A stretch of DNA of 10,957 bases. It comes from Thermoplasmata archaeon. GTDB taxonomy: Archaea; Thermoplasmatota; Thermoplasmata; Thermoplasmatales; Thermoplasmataceae. This document shows, in pieces, positions 1 to 6,155 of the stretch. How positions within the stretch are numbered: position 1 is the first letter of the stretch; each line of letters begins with the position of its first letter. The stretch covers positions 1-10,957 of the forward strand of contig JAKAUD010000239.1 in the NCBI GenBank assembly GCA_021827885.1, in the 5' to 3' direction. The translations under genes were made by a program, and so were the position numbers. Below the pieces are notes generated by a model, which was not told the DNA's origin, made no database searches, and saw nothing but the letters and a program-made list of their open reading frames with translations.

Positions 1-210
1 TGCGAAGTTGGTCAAATCTGCATCCTTAATTTCAGGAGCCGGAGAATTTACGTAACTTTTAATCTCCCTTTCAATTTCCGCCTGGCCCCTCTTGAATTCT
101 CCAGTAGCTTTCCCAAGATTCCTGGAGAATTCTGGTATCTTCTTTGCACTGCCGAAAAGCAGGACTATTACCAGACCTACAATGAGCCATTCCCATGGTG
201 AATCGAACAT
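1..210 (-). CDS. tatA: Sec-independent (twin-arginine) translocase subunit TatA, 3' end cut by window
   Basis: The reading frame starts at the ATG at 208-210 and runs off the left edge without a stop (70 codons visible). The N-terminus has a short hydrophobic helix (about residues 8-20), then a Gly-Ser-Ala-Lys-Lys-Ile-Pro-Glu hinge and an amphipathic, charged helix containing the Leu-Gly-Lys-Ala-x-Gly-Glu-Phe-Lys pattern. This is the classic TatA/E architecture. TatA oligomers form the pore or membrane-weakening patch through which folded proteins with twin-arginine signal peptides cross the cytoplasmic membrane, working with TatC. TatC is not in view and may lie to the left. The start is supported by a TATA-like element about 25 bp upstream, which predicts a leaderless mRNA. 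TatA-type proteins of usual length are about 60-100 residues, so most of the gene is present. Confidence 0.9.
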   Translation of the reverse strand, partial: MFDSPWEWLIVGLVIVLLFGSAKKIPEFSRNLGKATGEFKRGQAEIEREIKSYVNSPAPEIKDADLTNFA

Positions 211-230
211 GCATAATAATCGAAAGTGCC

Positions 231-237
231 TATTTAA
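231..237 (-). promoter_or_regulatory. TATA box of tatA
   Basis: The minus strand reads TTAAATA here, centred about 25 bp before the A of the tatA ATG (210). In archaea transcription starts roughly 25 bp after the TATA centre, so the mRNA would begin at or next to the start codon (leaderless). No Shine-Dalgarno sequence lies before the ATG, which fits. Confidence 0.5.
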
Positions 238-395
238 CCATTTTGAATGGGAATAGGTTATGGCACTTTAGAGAAGGAATATAAGGTAATTATTCTCGTT
301 CAATTTGAACTCTGCACTTATTGCCATTCTTCACATCTCAGGAATGATTCTCCAATCTGCTTTCACGCCTGATGGCAGCTATCTCACCCAAAATT

Positions 396-743
396 TCATA
401 CCACTTTGCTGACATCAATCTCTACGGTGAAACCCTTTTTTCTGAAGTCGTCAAGCGTTTTTTCACATTTATCAAATATGGTCTTCCTCAATTCGCTGAA
501 TGAGAACGATACAACCTTCTTGTCAGAATTTATAACCACAAAACCCAAAGTTCTGTCAGACGGCATGATTTCATCCGTTCTGGCAAAATCCTGAATGAAT
601 TCTCCCATGCTGTCCTGAATTAGGGGGGATTGGATAACATCAATAACTGAAGCTAAAGAGTCAGGAAGGGAATCAATAATTACGCATATGGTGGAAGGAT
701 GATAACCCTTCACCGATATGTTGTACATTGCACAATCCGTCAT
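396..743 (-). CDS. Hypothetical small protein downstream of peroxiredoxin
   Basis: I do not recognise this 115-residue protein. It has no signal peptide or membrane segment, and looks like a soluble alpha/beta protein: alternating short hydrophobic strands (around residues 17-24 and 66-82) and a charged helix at about 83-104. Cysteines sit at residues 4 and 20 and near 93, with no metal-binding spacing. The ATG at 743 lies 3 bases after the peroxiredoxin stop, and an AAAGG stretch 8 bases upstream could serve as ribosome binding site. An alternative ATG at 728 (residue 6) is possible. The tight spacing says it is co-transcribed and probably translationally coupled with the peroxiredoxin, so a role in peroxide or thiol metabolism is a guess from context only. 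Confidence 0.7.
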   Translation of the reverse strand: MTDCAMYNISVKGYHPSTICVIIDSLPDSLASVIDVIQSPLIQDSMGEFIQDFARTDEIMPSDRTLGFVVINSDKKVVSFSFSELRKTIFDKCEKTLDDFRKKGFTVEIDVSKVV

Positions 744-746
744 CGA

Positions 747-1358
747 TCATGCCTTTACTCTCTGAAGGTACCATCTCTCGGCACCTTCTTTTTCCCTTTC
801 AAAAGCTCCTTCCAGGGTTGATGGCGCTCCCTTTACTCCACCGTCTCCCTCTTTCCAATTTACGGGGGTGGCAAGTTTCCTTTCCCAGTTGAATTTGAAG
901 GCTTTTATTACCCTGATAATCTCATCAAGATTCCTGCCAACCTCGGCCGGGTAGTATACCATCCATCTTACTTTTTGATCTGGATCGATGAGGAACACGC
1001 CCCTGACGGTCATCCCTCCCTTTTCGTCCATCATGTTGAAGAGTCTCGCAACCTCGAGTTGTGTATCAGCTATCACTGGGAATGGGACTGTGATTCCATA
1101 TTTTTCCTTGATATCCTTAAGCCACGCTATATGGCTGTATATGCTGTCGATACTCAGCCCGAGAAGCTGTACTCCAAGTGCCTTGAATTCATCATATCTC
1201 TGTGCAAAGGCCATAAATTCTGTGGTGCATACAGGCGTGAAATCAGCTGGATGTGAAAACAATAAGACCCACTGCCCTTTATACTGCGAAAGTGTTATTG
1301 GCCCTGCAGTTGTGTTCGCGCTAAAATCTGGTGCTTTTTCTCCTAAATATACTGGCAT
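747..1358 (-). CDS. Peroxiredoxin, Prx6-like, single-cysteine (1-Cys) type
   Basis: This 203-residue thioredoxin-fold peroxidase reduces hydrogen peroxide and organic hydroperoxides in the cytoplasm. The active-site block Pro37-Ala-Asp-Phe-Thr41-Pro-Val-Cys44 gives the peroxidatic Cys44 with its conserved Pro and Thr, and Arg119 (in Thr-Val-Arg-Gly-Val-Phe) is the conserved active-site arginine. The long C-terminal arm (residues about 155-203) matches the archaeal Prx6 group. Cys44 is the only cysteine in the protein. Many archaeal relatives carry resolving cysteines near the C-terminal Trp-Tyr segment; here that segment reads Glu-Arg-Trp-Tyr-Leu-Gln and has none. An external thiol or protein would have to resolve the sulfenic acid. 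The ATG at 1358 has a GGTGAT ribosome-binding site at 1361-1366, and the TATA box lies in a palindrome at 1381-1406. It leads a two-gene unit with the small protein at 396-743. Confidence 0.93.
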   Translation of the reverse strand: MPVYLGEKAPDFSANTTAGPITLSQYKGQWVLLFSHPADFTPVCTTEFMAFAQRYDEFKALGVQLLGLSIDSIYSHIAWLKDIKEKYGITVPFPVIADTQLEVARLFNMMDEKGGMTVRGVFLIDPDQKVRWMVYYPAEVGRNLDEIIRVIKAFKFNWERKLATPVNWKEGDGGVKGAPSTLEGAFEREKEGAERWYLQRVKA

Positions 1359-1360
1359 AT

Positions 1361-1366
1361 TATCAC
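1361..1366 (-). promoter_or_regulatory. Shine-Dalgarno sequence of the peroxiredoxin gene
   Basis: The minus strand reads GGTGAT, two bases before the ATG at 1358. The same GGTGA motif precedes dnaG and the small gene at 7180, suggesting it is the usual anti-SD match in this genome. It supports the chosen start. Confidence 0.5.
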
Positions 1367-1380
1367 CTATAGGTAATTAC

Positions 1381-1406
1381 TAACCATTTTATTAATAAAA
1401 CGGTTA
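1381..1406. promoter_or_regulatory. 26-bp near-perfect palindrome spanning the peroxiredoxin TATA box (probable operator)
   Basis: Twelve of thirteen base pairs are symmetric; the only mismatch is 1386/1401. The outer arms are TAACC/GGTTA and the centre is TTTATTAATAAA, which reads as a TATA box on both strands. On the minus strand its centre is about 35 bp before the peroxiredoxin ATG, giving a short 5' leader that begins just before the GGTGAT motif. A dimeric repressor bound here would block TBP/TFB access, so redox-responsive control of the peroxiredoxin unit is a reasonable inference. The symmetry also permits transcription toward the plus strand, although the plus-strand gene has its own TATA candidate at 1434-1440. 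Confidence 0.55.
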
Positions 1407-1433
1407 AGGTACACATTTGCACATAATAACAAG

Positions 1434-1440
1434 ATTATAT
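1434..1440 (+). promoter_or_regulatory. TATA-like box upstream of the dam leader ORF
   Basis: ATTATAT at 1434-1440 is centred about 26 bp before the ATG at 1463, the first codon of the small leader ORF. Transcription would therefore start near that ATG. The match is plausible but the area is AT-rich, so confidence is modest. Confidence 0.4.
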
Positions 1441-1462
1441 ACCATATTGAAAGAGGAGGTCC

Positions 1463-1540
1463 ATGCAAACCGGGATAAATCCTATCCTCAATCGACGATT
1501 AATTTGGAAATTATTAACTTCATTATCGCAATGCCCATGA
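1463..1540 (+). CDS. Short 25-codon leader ORF just upstream of the Dam-like gene
   Basis: ATG at 1463 opens a 25-codon frame ending with TGA at 1538-1540, three bases before the GTG start of the methyltransferase. A GAGGAGGT purine stretch at 1453-1460 lies directly before the ATG, though its spacing of only about 2-3 bases is short for a functional Shine-Dalgarno. The predicted peptide is basic in the middle (Asn-Arg-Arg-Leu) and contains Trp and Cys, with no known motif. Because the methyltransferase GTG has no clear ribosome binding site of its own, reinitiation after this peptide could set its translation. It may instead be a chance ORF; only its start context and position argue for it. 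Confidence 0.3.
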   Translation: MQTGINPILNRRLIWKLLTSLSQCP

Positions 1541-1543
1541 GCA

Positions 1544-2314
1544 GTGAAAAGTGCAATTAAGTTCCTCAAATACCCCGGCATAAAGCTCATTCTTATTCGG
1601 GACATAGAAAAAGAATTTAAAGAATCGGGATGCTCAATCTTTATTGATGTCTTCGGAGGATCAGGTTCTGTCTCACTCAATTTATCAGCAAGTAAAATCA
1701 TCTACAATGACATAGATCCGGAGGTAGCAAGTATTTTTTCTGCAGTTAAGAACCATTCAGAGGAGTTCTACTCTGAACTGTGTGTTATGACAGAGTCAAA
1801 GGAAGATTTCATGAGCTATGAAAATAAGCCAGTCGATTGGAAGAACAGAAAGGTAAAGGATGCCTGTCTGTCATTTTACCGGCACAACACAAGTTTTGGG
1901 GGCAAAGGGGAAACTTACGGTACGGAAGAGAAAGGTTCATTTCAGTTTTTCATGAAGATCTTTACGAACTATGCTATAATTTCAAAAAAAATAAGGACAT
2001 TCACTGTTGAAAACAAAGACTTCAGGGACATCTTCAGGGAGTATGATTCAGTTGATTCATTCTTTTATGTAGATCCACCATATCCGGGGAAAAACTGGTA
2101 TAATTATGAATTTTCAAATGAAGACATGAAGGATCTGAAGAATGTGCTTAAAAACACAAAGGGGTCATATTTAATGAATTTCAACGCAGAGGATGATTTA
2201 CCCAAACAGATCTTTGGAAACCCTCAGTATGTGATCAAATATGATAATAGAAATTCGTTGCCTGGAACAGAGTACAAGTATTATTCATTTTATAAAAGGG
2301 TTAAAAAAAGTTAG
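1544..2314 (+). CDS. DNA N6-adenine methyltransferase, Dam / MethyltransfD12 family, orphan
   Basis: This 256-residue protein is an S-adenosylmethionine-dependent methyltransferase that would methylate adenine N6 in a specific DNA site. The N-terminal Lys-Tyr-Pro-Gly-x-Lys (residues 9-14) corresponds to the family's PGGK-type motif. Motif I is Phe-Ile-Asp-Val-Phe-Gly-Gly-Ser-Gly-Ser (33-42), which binds the cofactor, and motif IV is Asp-Pro-Pro-Tyr (177-180), the catalytic loop. The order PGxK - FGGSGS - DPPY is the alpha class, and the length is normal for D12 enzymes. The start is GTG because an in-frame TGA at 1538-1540 closes the upstream frame, and the PGxK motif lies almost at the N-terminus as in relatives. 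No restriction endonuclease or specificity gene lies nearby, so it looks like a solitary methyltransferase, perhaps phage-derived or regulatory. It converges on the LonB-like gene. Confidence 0.88.
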   Translation: MKSAIKFLKYPGIKLILIRDIEKEFKESGCSIFIDVFGGSGSVSLNLSASKIIYNDIDPEVASIFSAVKNHSEEFYSELCVMTESKEDFMSYENKPVDWKNRKVKDACLSFYRHNTSFGGKGETYGTEEKGSFQFFMKIFTNYAIISKKIRTFTVENKDFRDIFREYDSVDSFFYVDPPYPGKNWYNYEFSNEDMKDLKNVLKNTKGSYLMNFNAEDDLPKQIFGNPQYVIKYDNRNSLPGTEYKYYSFYKRVKKS

Positions 2315-2344
2315 ATTCAAGTATCTGGTTGAAAATTTTTTTCG
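2301..2344. terminator. Bidirectional U-rich termination region between dam-like and LonB-like genes
   Basis: Two genes converge here with stops 30 bp apart. On the plus strand a run of seven T (2336-2342) follows the methyltransferase stop. On the minus strand an A-run at 2303-2309 gives a T7 tract after the LonB-like stop. Archaeal termination mainly needs such U tracts, so each can end one transcript. Confidence 0.5.
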
Positions 2345-3844
2345 CTAATGGTATGACGGATCCTCACTGTAATTATGAAATGAGGGGTAATATGAATCAT
2401 CCCTTTGGGATAAAGTATTTTCTGAAGACATTGCCACACCAAGGTTTCCATAGGTTTTGTTGATTTTTTCCTCAACAGGCAGGTAAGTTTTCAAGGCCTC
2501 CATTACATCCACAACTTCAGTAAGCTTGCTTTCCCTTGATACTGCAAGATCGCCTGATGCTCTTATGAGGCCACCCAGTTCCCTGAGCCGTAAAGTCAAA
2601 GCATTTTCCCGGTGATCGATAGTCTTTGCCCTGCGTTTCCCCTCCTCCAAAATTAGGTTGGCCGCTTCTATCGTCATATGTGGTATCTTCCCGTCGGAAT
2701 TGATTTCCTGTGCTATAAATTGAAGGTATTTCATACGATTTTCCGGGGTATCTGGAATAGAAACTTCCATCAATATTTCATATCCGCTTCCGATAATCCT
2801 CGATCTTAATGGGCTCAGTATATACCTCAAATCCTGCATGTTGCATGCAGCGACCAGAATGAAATTGGCTGGCACGTTGTCAACCCTTACGCTTGCACCG
2901 GCACTCTGTGGATTTCTTCCTGTTATGGGGAACTTCTTTTCCTGCATTGCAGTAAGGATAGACCTTTGCAGTTCGCCCAGATGTGTTATTTCATCAACGA
3001 ACAGTATTCCTTCGTGTGCTTCGTGAACCGAACCAGCTATCACTCTTTCAAAGGGCATTGTTCCCAGTTGTGGATGGCCGCCATAGGGATCGTGCCGGAC
3101 ATCTCCTAGCAATTCTGTTTCACTGGCTCCTGTTGCAAGAATGAATGTATTTCTGTTAAGATCGGATATGACTTTGCTTGGACTTTTCTTATCCATTTTC
3201 CTTCTCTTTTCAAGCGTTCTTTCATCAAGAATCCTGATTTTATCATTTGCCCTTTCATATACAATAACTTCTTCATGATCTCCATTTTTCCTGGTTGAGG
3301 TCACCTTTTCAGGACTATTCTGCACACCGAATGCAGCTCCTATTACGTTGAAAACATCTCCAAATGGCCCCTGTCCGGTTGAAATTGATTTTGACTGCTT
3401 GCAGCTTGGGCATATGCTATCATTATAGCTGGAGAGAAACCCGCACCTTGTGCATCTGAAACCCAGCCTCTCTGAAATTTCAAAGGAAACATTCTCTGGA
3501 TCTATCAATATTCCTTCTGCAGCATTCATTTCCTCATTTTCCTGCTCTATCTGGGTCGCTGTTTTAATTTCAATAAAAGGTCTTTCCGGATATTCGGGAT
3601 TATGCAGGACACGAACCTCTTCCTTGGGACGTTCAATGAAAAATGACATCGCCTGGGCAATCATCGATTTTCCGACGCCCGGCGGTCCGACAAGTAGTAG
3701 ATGCCTCCTTTGCTTTGCAGCCATCCTCGCTATTCTCACAGCATCGTCCTGGCCTATGACACGTTCTAGTGGGTTCGAAGGGATCTTCAATTGCGAAGTA
3801 TCCTTTATAGACTCAAAGTTTGTGTTCACGATGTATGATCCCAT
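2345..3844 (-). CDS. LonB-like AAA+ ATPase with inserted zinc ribbon and no protease domain
   Basis: The 499-residue protein carries a full AAA+ module most similar to archaeal LonB: Walker A Gly-Pro-Pro-Gly-Val-Gly-Lys-Ser (53-60), Walker B Ile-Leu-Phe-Val-Asp-Glu (280-285), sensor-1 Asn335, Arg-finger region Leu-Arg-Ser-Arg (346-349) and a sensor-2-like Leu-Arg-Leu-Arg (418-421). The block before Walker B (Leu-Leu-Gly-Asp-Val-Arg-His-Asp-Pro) is also LonB-like. LonB has membrane helices between Walker A and B; here that segment is hydrophilic and holds a zinc ribbon, Cys131-X2-Cys134-X10-Cys145-X2-Cys148. The chain ends about 75 residues after sensor 2 with a Ser/Tyr-rich tail, so the Ser-Lys protease domain is absent. 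It is probably a cytoplasmic ATP-driven remodeller. Its ATG (3844) overlaps the end of dnaG by 19 bp, implying coupled translation and a shared process. Confidence 0.85.
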   Translation of the reverse strand: MGSYIVNTNFESIKDTSQLKIPSNPLERVIGQDDAVRIARMAAKQRRHLLLVGPPGVGKSMIAQAMSFFIERPKEEVRVLHNPEYPERPFIEIKTATQIEQENEEMNAAEGILIDPENVSFEISERLGFRCTRCGFLSSYNDSICPSCKQSKSISTGQGPFGDVFNVIGAAFGVQNSPEKVTSTRKNGDHEEVIVYERANDKIRILDERTLEKRRKMDKKSPSKVISDLNRNTFILATGASETELLGDVRHDPYGGHPQLGTMPFERVIAGSVHEAHEGILFVDEITHLGELQRSILTAMQEKKFPITGRNPQSAGASVRVDNVPANFILVAACNMQDLRYILSPLRSRIIGSGYEILMEVSIPDTPENRMKYLQFIAQEINSDGKIPHMTIEAANLILEEGKRRAKTIDHRENALTLRLRELGGLIRASGDLAVSRESKLTEVVDVMEALKTYLPVEEKINKTYGNLGVAMSSENTLSQRDDSYYPSFHNYSEDPSYH

Positions 3845-5157
3845 GCCACTACCCTTAATTCCTGCGGTTTCTTTGTTATATTCCCGATCTTGACACCATA
3901 GATATTTTTAATGCCAGATTTATAGGAAATATCTACAAGCCTCTGGGAAATAACGCCGCCGGTGATTATTGAGTGGGCTCCGGTAGCCGATTCTATCTTT
4001 TCAACCGCTTCAGCAACAGGATATGATCCGAGGGTTTTTCCCTCTTCATCATAGATTTCAGTAATCTTTTCTTCCGTCAAGCTTCTTAATCTTCTCTGAA
4101 TGCTTCTTGGGTCATTGAACTTCACTGAACCATCATCTTCCTCTTCTTCTACTATTTCCTGAGGTTCCTCTTCCGCAACCTTTACCTCAATCTCAGGTTT
4201 CGCAGTTCTTTCCGGTTGCTTGTGCTCCCTGCGTTCTTCCTTCTTTTGAGGGAGGTTTTTCATTCCATCGGCATTCTTTTTTTCTGAGGTGTTGTTTCTT
4301 TCATTTACCGCTTTTAATTCTTCCGTCATTCCCCTCATTGAAAGATACTGTTCCACGGGGGTCTTGTATCTCAACGCCTTGACTATCTGCTTGTAAGTAA
4401 GTTCCTCAACTTCAGTTCCGGGAGGGGCTCTTGCAACGAAATCAACCTCAGCTACCTGAAGCATTTCCTTGAGAATTAAATCGCCTCCTCTGTCACCATC
4501 AAGAAAAACAGTCACTGTCCTTTCCTTGGATAACTTCTGCACAGTCTTGGGGATGTTTGTTCCCTGAACGGCTATTGTATTCTTTATGCCGTACCTAAGA
4601 AGGTTAATGATATCACTTCTTCCCTCAACGACTATTATGGAATCAGAGTCCTTAACGGCTGGTCCTGCTGGCAGTCGATCTTCACCATATGTAATGATTT
4701 CTGCCTTTTCAACACCCTCACGAACAGTCGTGATTATGCTTTCGCTGACGCTTTTCCCGGTGTCATTCATTTTCTTGTACAGCTGTTCAGCCCTTTCTAT
4801 GACTTTTCTTCTTTTTTCCTGTCGAACATCTTCAAGGGTTTCTACTTCCACCTTAGCCTTGCATGGTCCAATTCTATCGATTGTTTCTAGAGCTGCTGCT
4901 AAAATTGAACTTTCTACCTGGTCTAAGCCGGAAGGTATAAGTGCATACCCTTCCGTTCTTCCTTTCTTGCTATCTATTTCTACTTCAATTCTTCCTATCT
5001 TGCCGCCTTTTTGAAGGTCCCTGAGATCAAGCTCGTCACCGAGCAATCCTTCCGTTTGTCCAAAAATAGCCCCAACAACGTCTGGTTTTTCAACCACCCC
5101 ATCCGTTGAGATCTTGGCCTTGATAAGATATTTTGTAAGATTTGGATCTACATTCAT
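3826..5157 (-). CDS. dnaG: Archaeal DnaG primase (Toprim domain; exosome-associated)
   Basis: This 443-residue protein is the archaeal DnaG. Archaeal DnaG has primase activity and is also a stable subunit of the archaeal RNA exosome, so it acts in nucleic-acid synthesis or RNA turnover in the cytoplasm. The N-terminal domain (residues about 7-110) has the family signature Gly-Val-Val-Glu-Lys-Pro-Asp and Gly-Gln-Thr-Glu-Gly-Leu-Leu-Gly. The Toprim domain follows with catalytic Glu178 in Glu-Gly-Arg-Ser-Asp and Asp220-Gly-Asp222 in Asp-Gly-Asp-Arg-Gly-Gly. A Glu/Lys-rich linker (about 285-345) leads to a C-terminal domain. I chose ATG 5157, not the GTG at 5166, because that GTG sits inside the GGTGA ribosome-binding site; homologs also start close to the Asp-Pro-Asn-Leu-Thr-Lys segment. 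It is first in a two-gene unit with the LonB-like ATPase. Confidence 0.93.
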   Translation of the reverse strand: MNVDPNLTKYLIKAKISTDGVVEKPDVVGAIFGQTEGLLGDELDLRDLQKGGKIGRIEVEIDSKKGRTEGYALIPSGLDQVESSILAAALETIDRIGPCKAKVEVETLEDVRQEKRRKVIERAEQLYKKMNDTGKSVSESIITTVREGVEKAEIITYGEDRLPAGPAVKDSDSIIVVEGRSDIINLLRYGIKNTIAVQGTNIPKTVQKLSKERTVTVFLDGDRGGDLILKEMLQVAEVDFVARAPPGTEVEELTYKQIVKALRYKTPVEQYLSMRGMTEELKAVNERNNTSEKKNADGMKNLPQKKEERREHKQPERTAKPEIEVKVAEEEPQEIVEEEEDDGSVKFNDPRSIQRRLRSLTEEKITEIYDEEGKTLGSYPVAEAVEKIESATGAHSIITGGVISQRLVDISYKSGIKNIYGVKIGNITKKPQELRVVAWDHTS

Positions 5158-5162
5158 CAATA

Positions 5163-5167
5163 TCACC
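5163..5167 (-). promoter_or_regulatory. Shine-Dalgarno sequence deciding the dnaG start
   Basis: The minus strand reads GGTGA, five bases before ATG 5157. A GTG in frame at 5166-5164 lies inside this motif; choosing it would lengthen the protein by three residues but lose the ribosome-binding site. A leaderless GTG start cannot be fully excluded because the TATA box position is compatible with it. Confidence 0.5.
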
Positions 5168-5184
5168 TTTTTTGTCGTATACTA

Positions 5185-5192
5185 ATTTATAA
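5185..5192 (-). promoter_or_regulatory. TATA box of the dnaG - LonB-like unit
   Basis: The minus strand reads TTATAAAT, about 31 bp before ATG 5157, so transcription should begin close to the GGTGA motif. It is the best TATA match in this intergenic region. Confidence 0.5.
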
Positions 5193-5483
5193 CAGGATAG
5201 AATCCGGCAACAATCTAATCCATTTTCTATCTCCATTGAGATATTCATTGCAAATCAATATTTAATCAATTCGTTATCTGTGGCATTTTATTTGATTGGA
5301 ATTCAGTTGAAAAATAAATTGCTTTTATGCAATGGCAGTGTTGAAGGGTTCTAAAGTTATTCAGGGGCGTATTTTATCGTTTTCAATCCATTCTTCAGAT
5401 TTATTTGCGCCTGATTGGTCAATTTCATGTTCCGATATCCACACATAAGAATTCTGAGGCAAAGAATTATAGAATGAGAGTTC
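5193..5483. other. Non-coding intergenic region between dnaG and the acetyltransferase gene
   Basis: Divergent spacer between dnaG and the GNAT gene. Apart from the dnaG TATA box at its left edge and a TATA-like AATTATA at 5465-5471 on the right, I see no tRNA, no convincing ORF and no repeat array. A weak dyad (ATTGC at 5318-5322 with GCAAT at 5329-5333) is within chance expectation. Confidence 0.5.
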
Positions 5484-5960
5484 ATGATATTAAATATGCT
5501 TTATATGGAATCAATTGACGATAAGGATTTTCCTGAGTACTGGAGATATTCCGTAGTTTCATGGATCACGGATATGACAAATGCAGGTTTAATGAATCAG
5601 AACATTTCCTACGAGGAAGCAGAGGTAGAGGTAAAAAAATTCATCCCAGATGGGTTGCGAACACCGGGGCACTTTTTCTTTCATTTAAAGGAAGGAGAGA
5701 AGAAGGTCGGGACAATATGGTTTGAAGTAAGAGTCCGACGGGGAATTAAAGAGGCATATCTCTGGGATATTTTCATAAATGCGGATCAGAGAGGCAAAGG
5801 GTATGGGAAGACTGCTATGCATTTGCTCGAGGATTTTGTAAAAGAAAAAGAGGCAACAAAAATATCACTGAATGTATTTGCAAGCAATACAGTGGCAAGG
5901 AAACTTTATGACAAGACAGGGTACCATGATGCCGCTATTACCATGATAAAGGATCTTTAA
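5484..5960 (+). CDS. GNAT-family N-acetyltransferase
   Basis: The 158-residue protein belongs to the GCN5-related acetyltransferases, which move an acetyl group from acetyl-CoA to an amine (protein N-terminus, lysine, or a small molecule). The acetyl-CoA pyrophosphate loop is Gln102-Arg-Gly-Lys-Gly-Tyr-Gly-Lys109, preceded by the strand Ala-Tyr-Leu-Trp-Asp-Ile-Phe-Ile (91-98). The C-terminal Asn-x-x-Ala-Arg-Lys-Leu-Tyr-x-x-x-Gly-Tyr segment is the usual motif B. Length and fold are complete. The substrate cannot be told from sequence. Start choice is uncertain: ATGs at 5484, 5496 and 5505 share the frame; none has a strong ribosome-binding site, and a TATA-like AATTATA at 5465-5471 would place transcription nearer 5493, favouring 5496. 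It stands alone, with its own promoter and a likely terminator behind it. Confidence 0.88.
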   Translation: MILNMLYMESIDDKDFPEYWRYSVVSWITDMTNAGLMNQNISYEEAEVEVKKFIPDGLRTPGHFFFHLKEGEKKVGTIWFEVRVRRGIKEAYLWDIFINADQRGKGYGKTAMHLLEDFVKEKEATKISLNVFASNTVARKLYDKTGYHDAAITMIKDL

Positions 5961-5962
5961 CT

Positions 5963-6024
5963 CCTTTGCAAAAGGCAACGCCAAAGCGGACTTTTGATAT
6001 GTAAATACACTTTTTTGTGCATTT
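5963..6024 (+). terminator. Probable terminator region after the acetyltransferase gene
   Basis: Directly after the stop (5960) lies a short hairpin, CCTTT at 5963-5967 pairing with AAAGG at 5971-5975. About 35 bp further a second imperfect hairpin (arms 6003-6010 and 6017-6024, one mismatch) encloses a T6 run at 6011-6016. U-rich tracts end archaeal transcripts, so the T6 run is the likely element. Confidence 0.35.
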
Positions 6025-6124
6025 GCGTTACTGCACGAACTTCATTCTTTAAACTCCATCGTGTTTTGTAGTGATTCAAGAACTGCCATGATCTGTTTTA
6101 GAATAGGATGATTCATAAACGTTA

Positions 6125-6132
6125 AAATTATA
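6125..6132 (+). promoter_or_regulatory. TATA box of the endonuclease IV-like gene
   Basis: AAATTATA at 6125-6132 is centred about 27 bp before ATG 6156, predicting a leaderless or almost leaderless mRNA. A weak AAGGT at 6146-6150 is also present. Confidence 0.5.
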
Positions 6133-6155
6133 CACCTTTATAGGCAAGGTAATCT

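Noticed and set aside
988..1383. A 131-codon plus-strand frame opposite the peroxiredoxin
   Set aside because: It is the antisense shadow of a clearly identified peroxiredoxin, which carries all family motifs.
5318..5333. Short dyad ATTGC/GCAAT in the dnaG - GNAT spacer
   Set aside because: Five-base arms in AT-rich DNA occur often by chance and no gene start or T-run depends on it.
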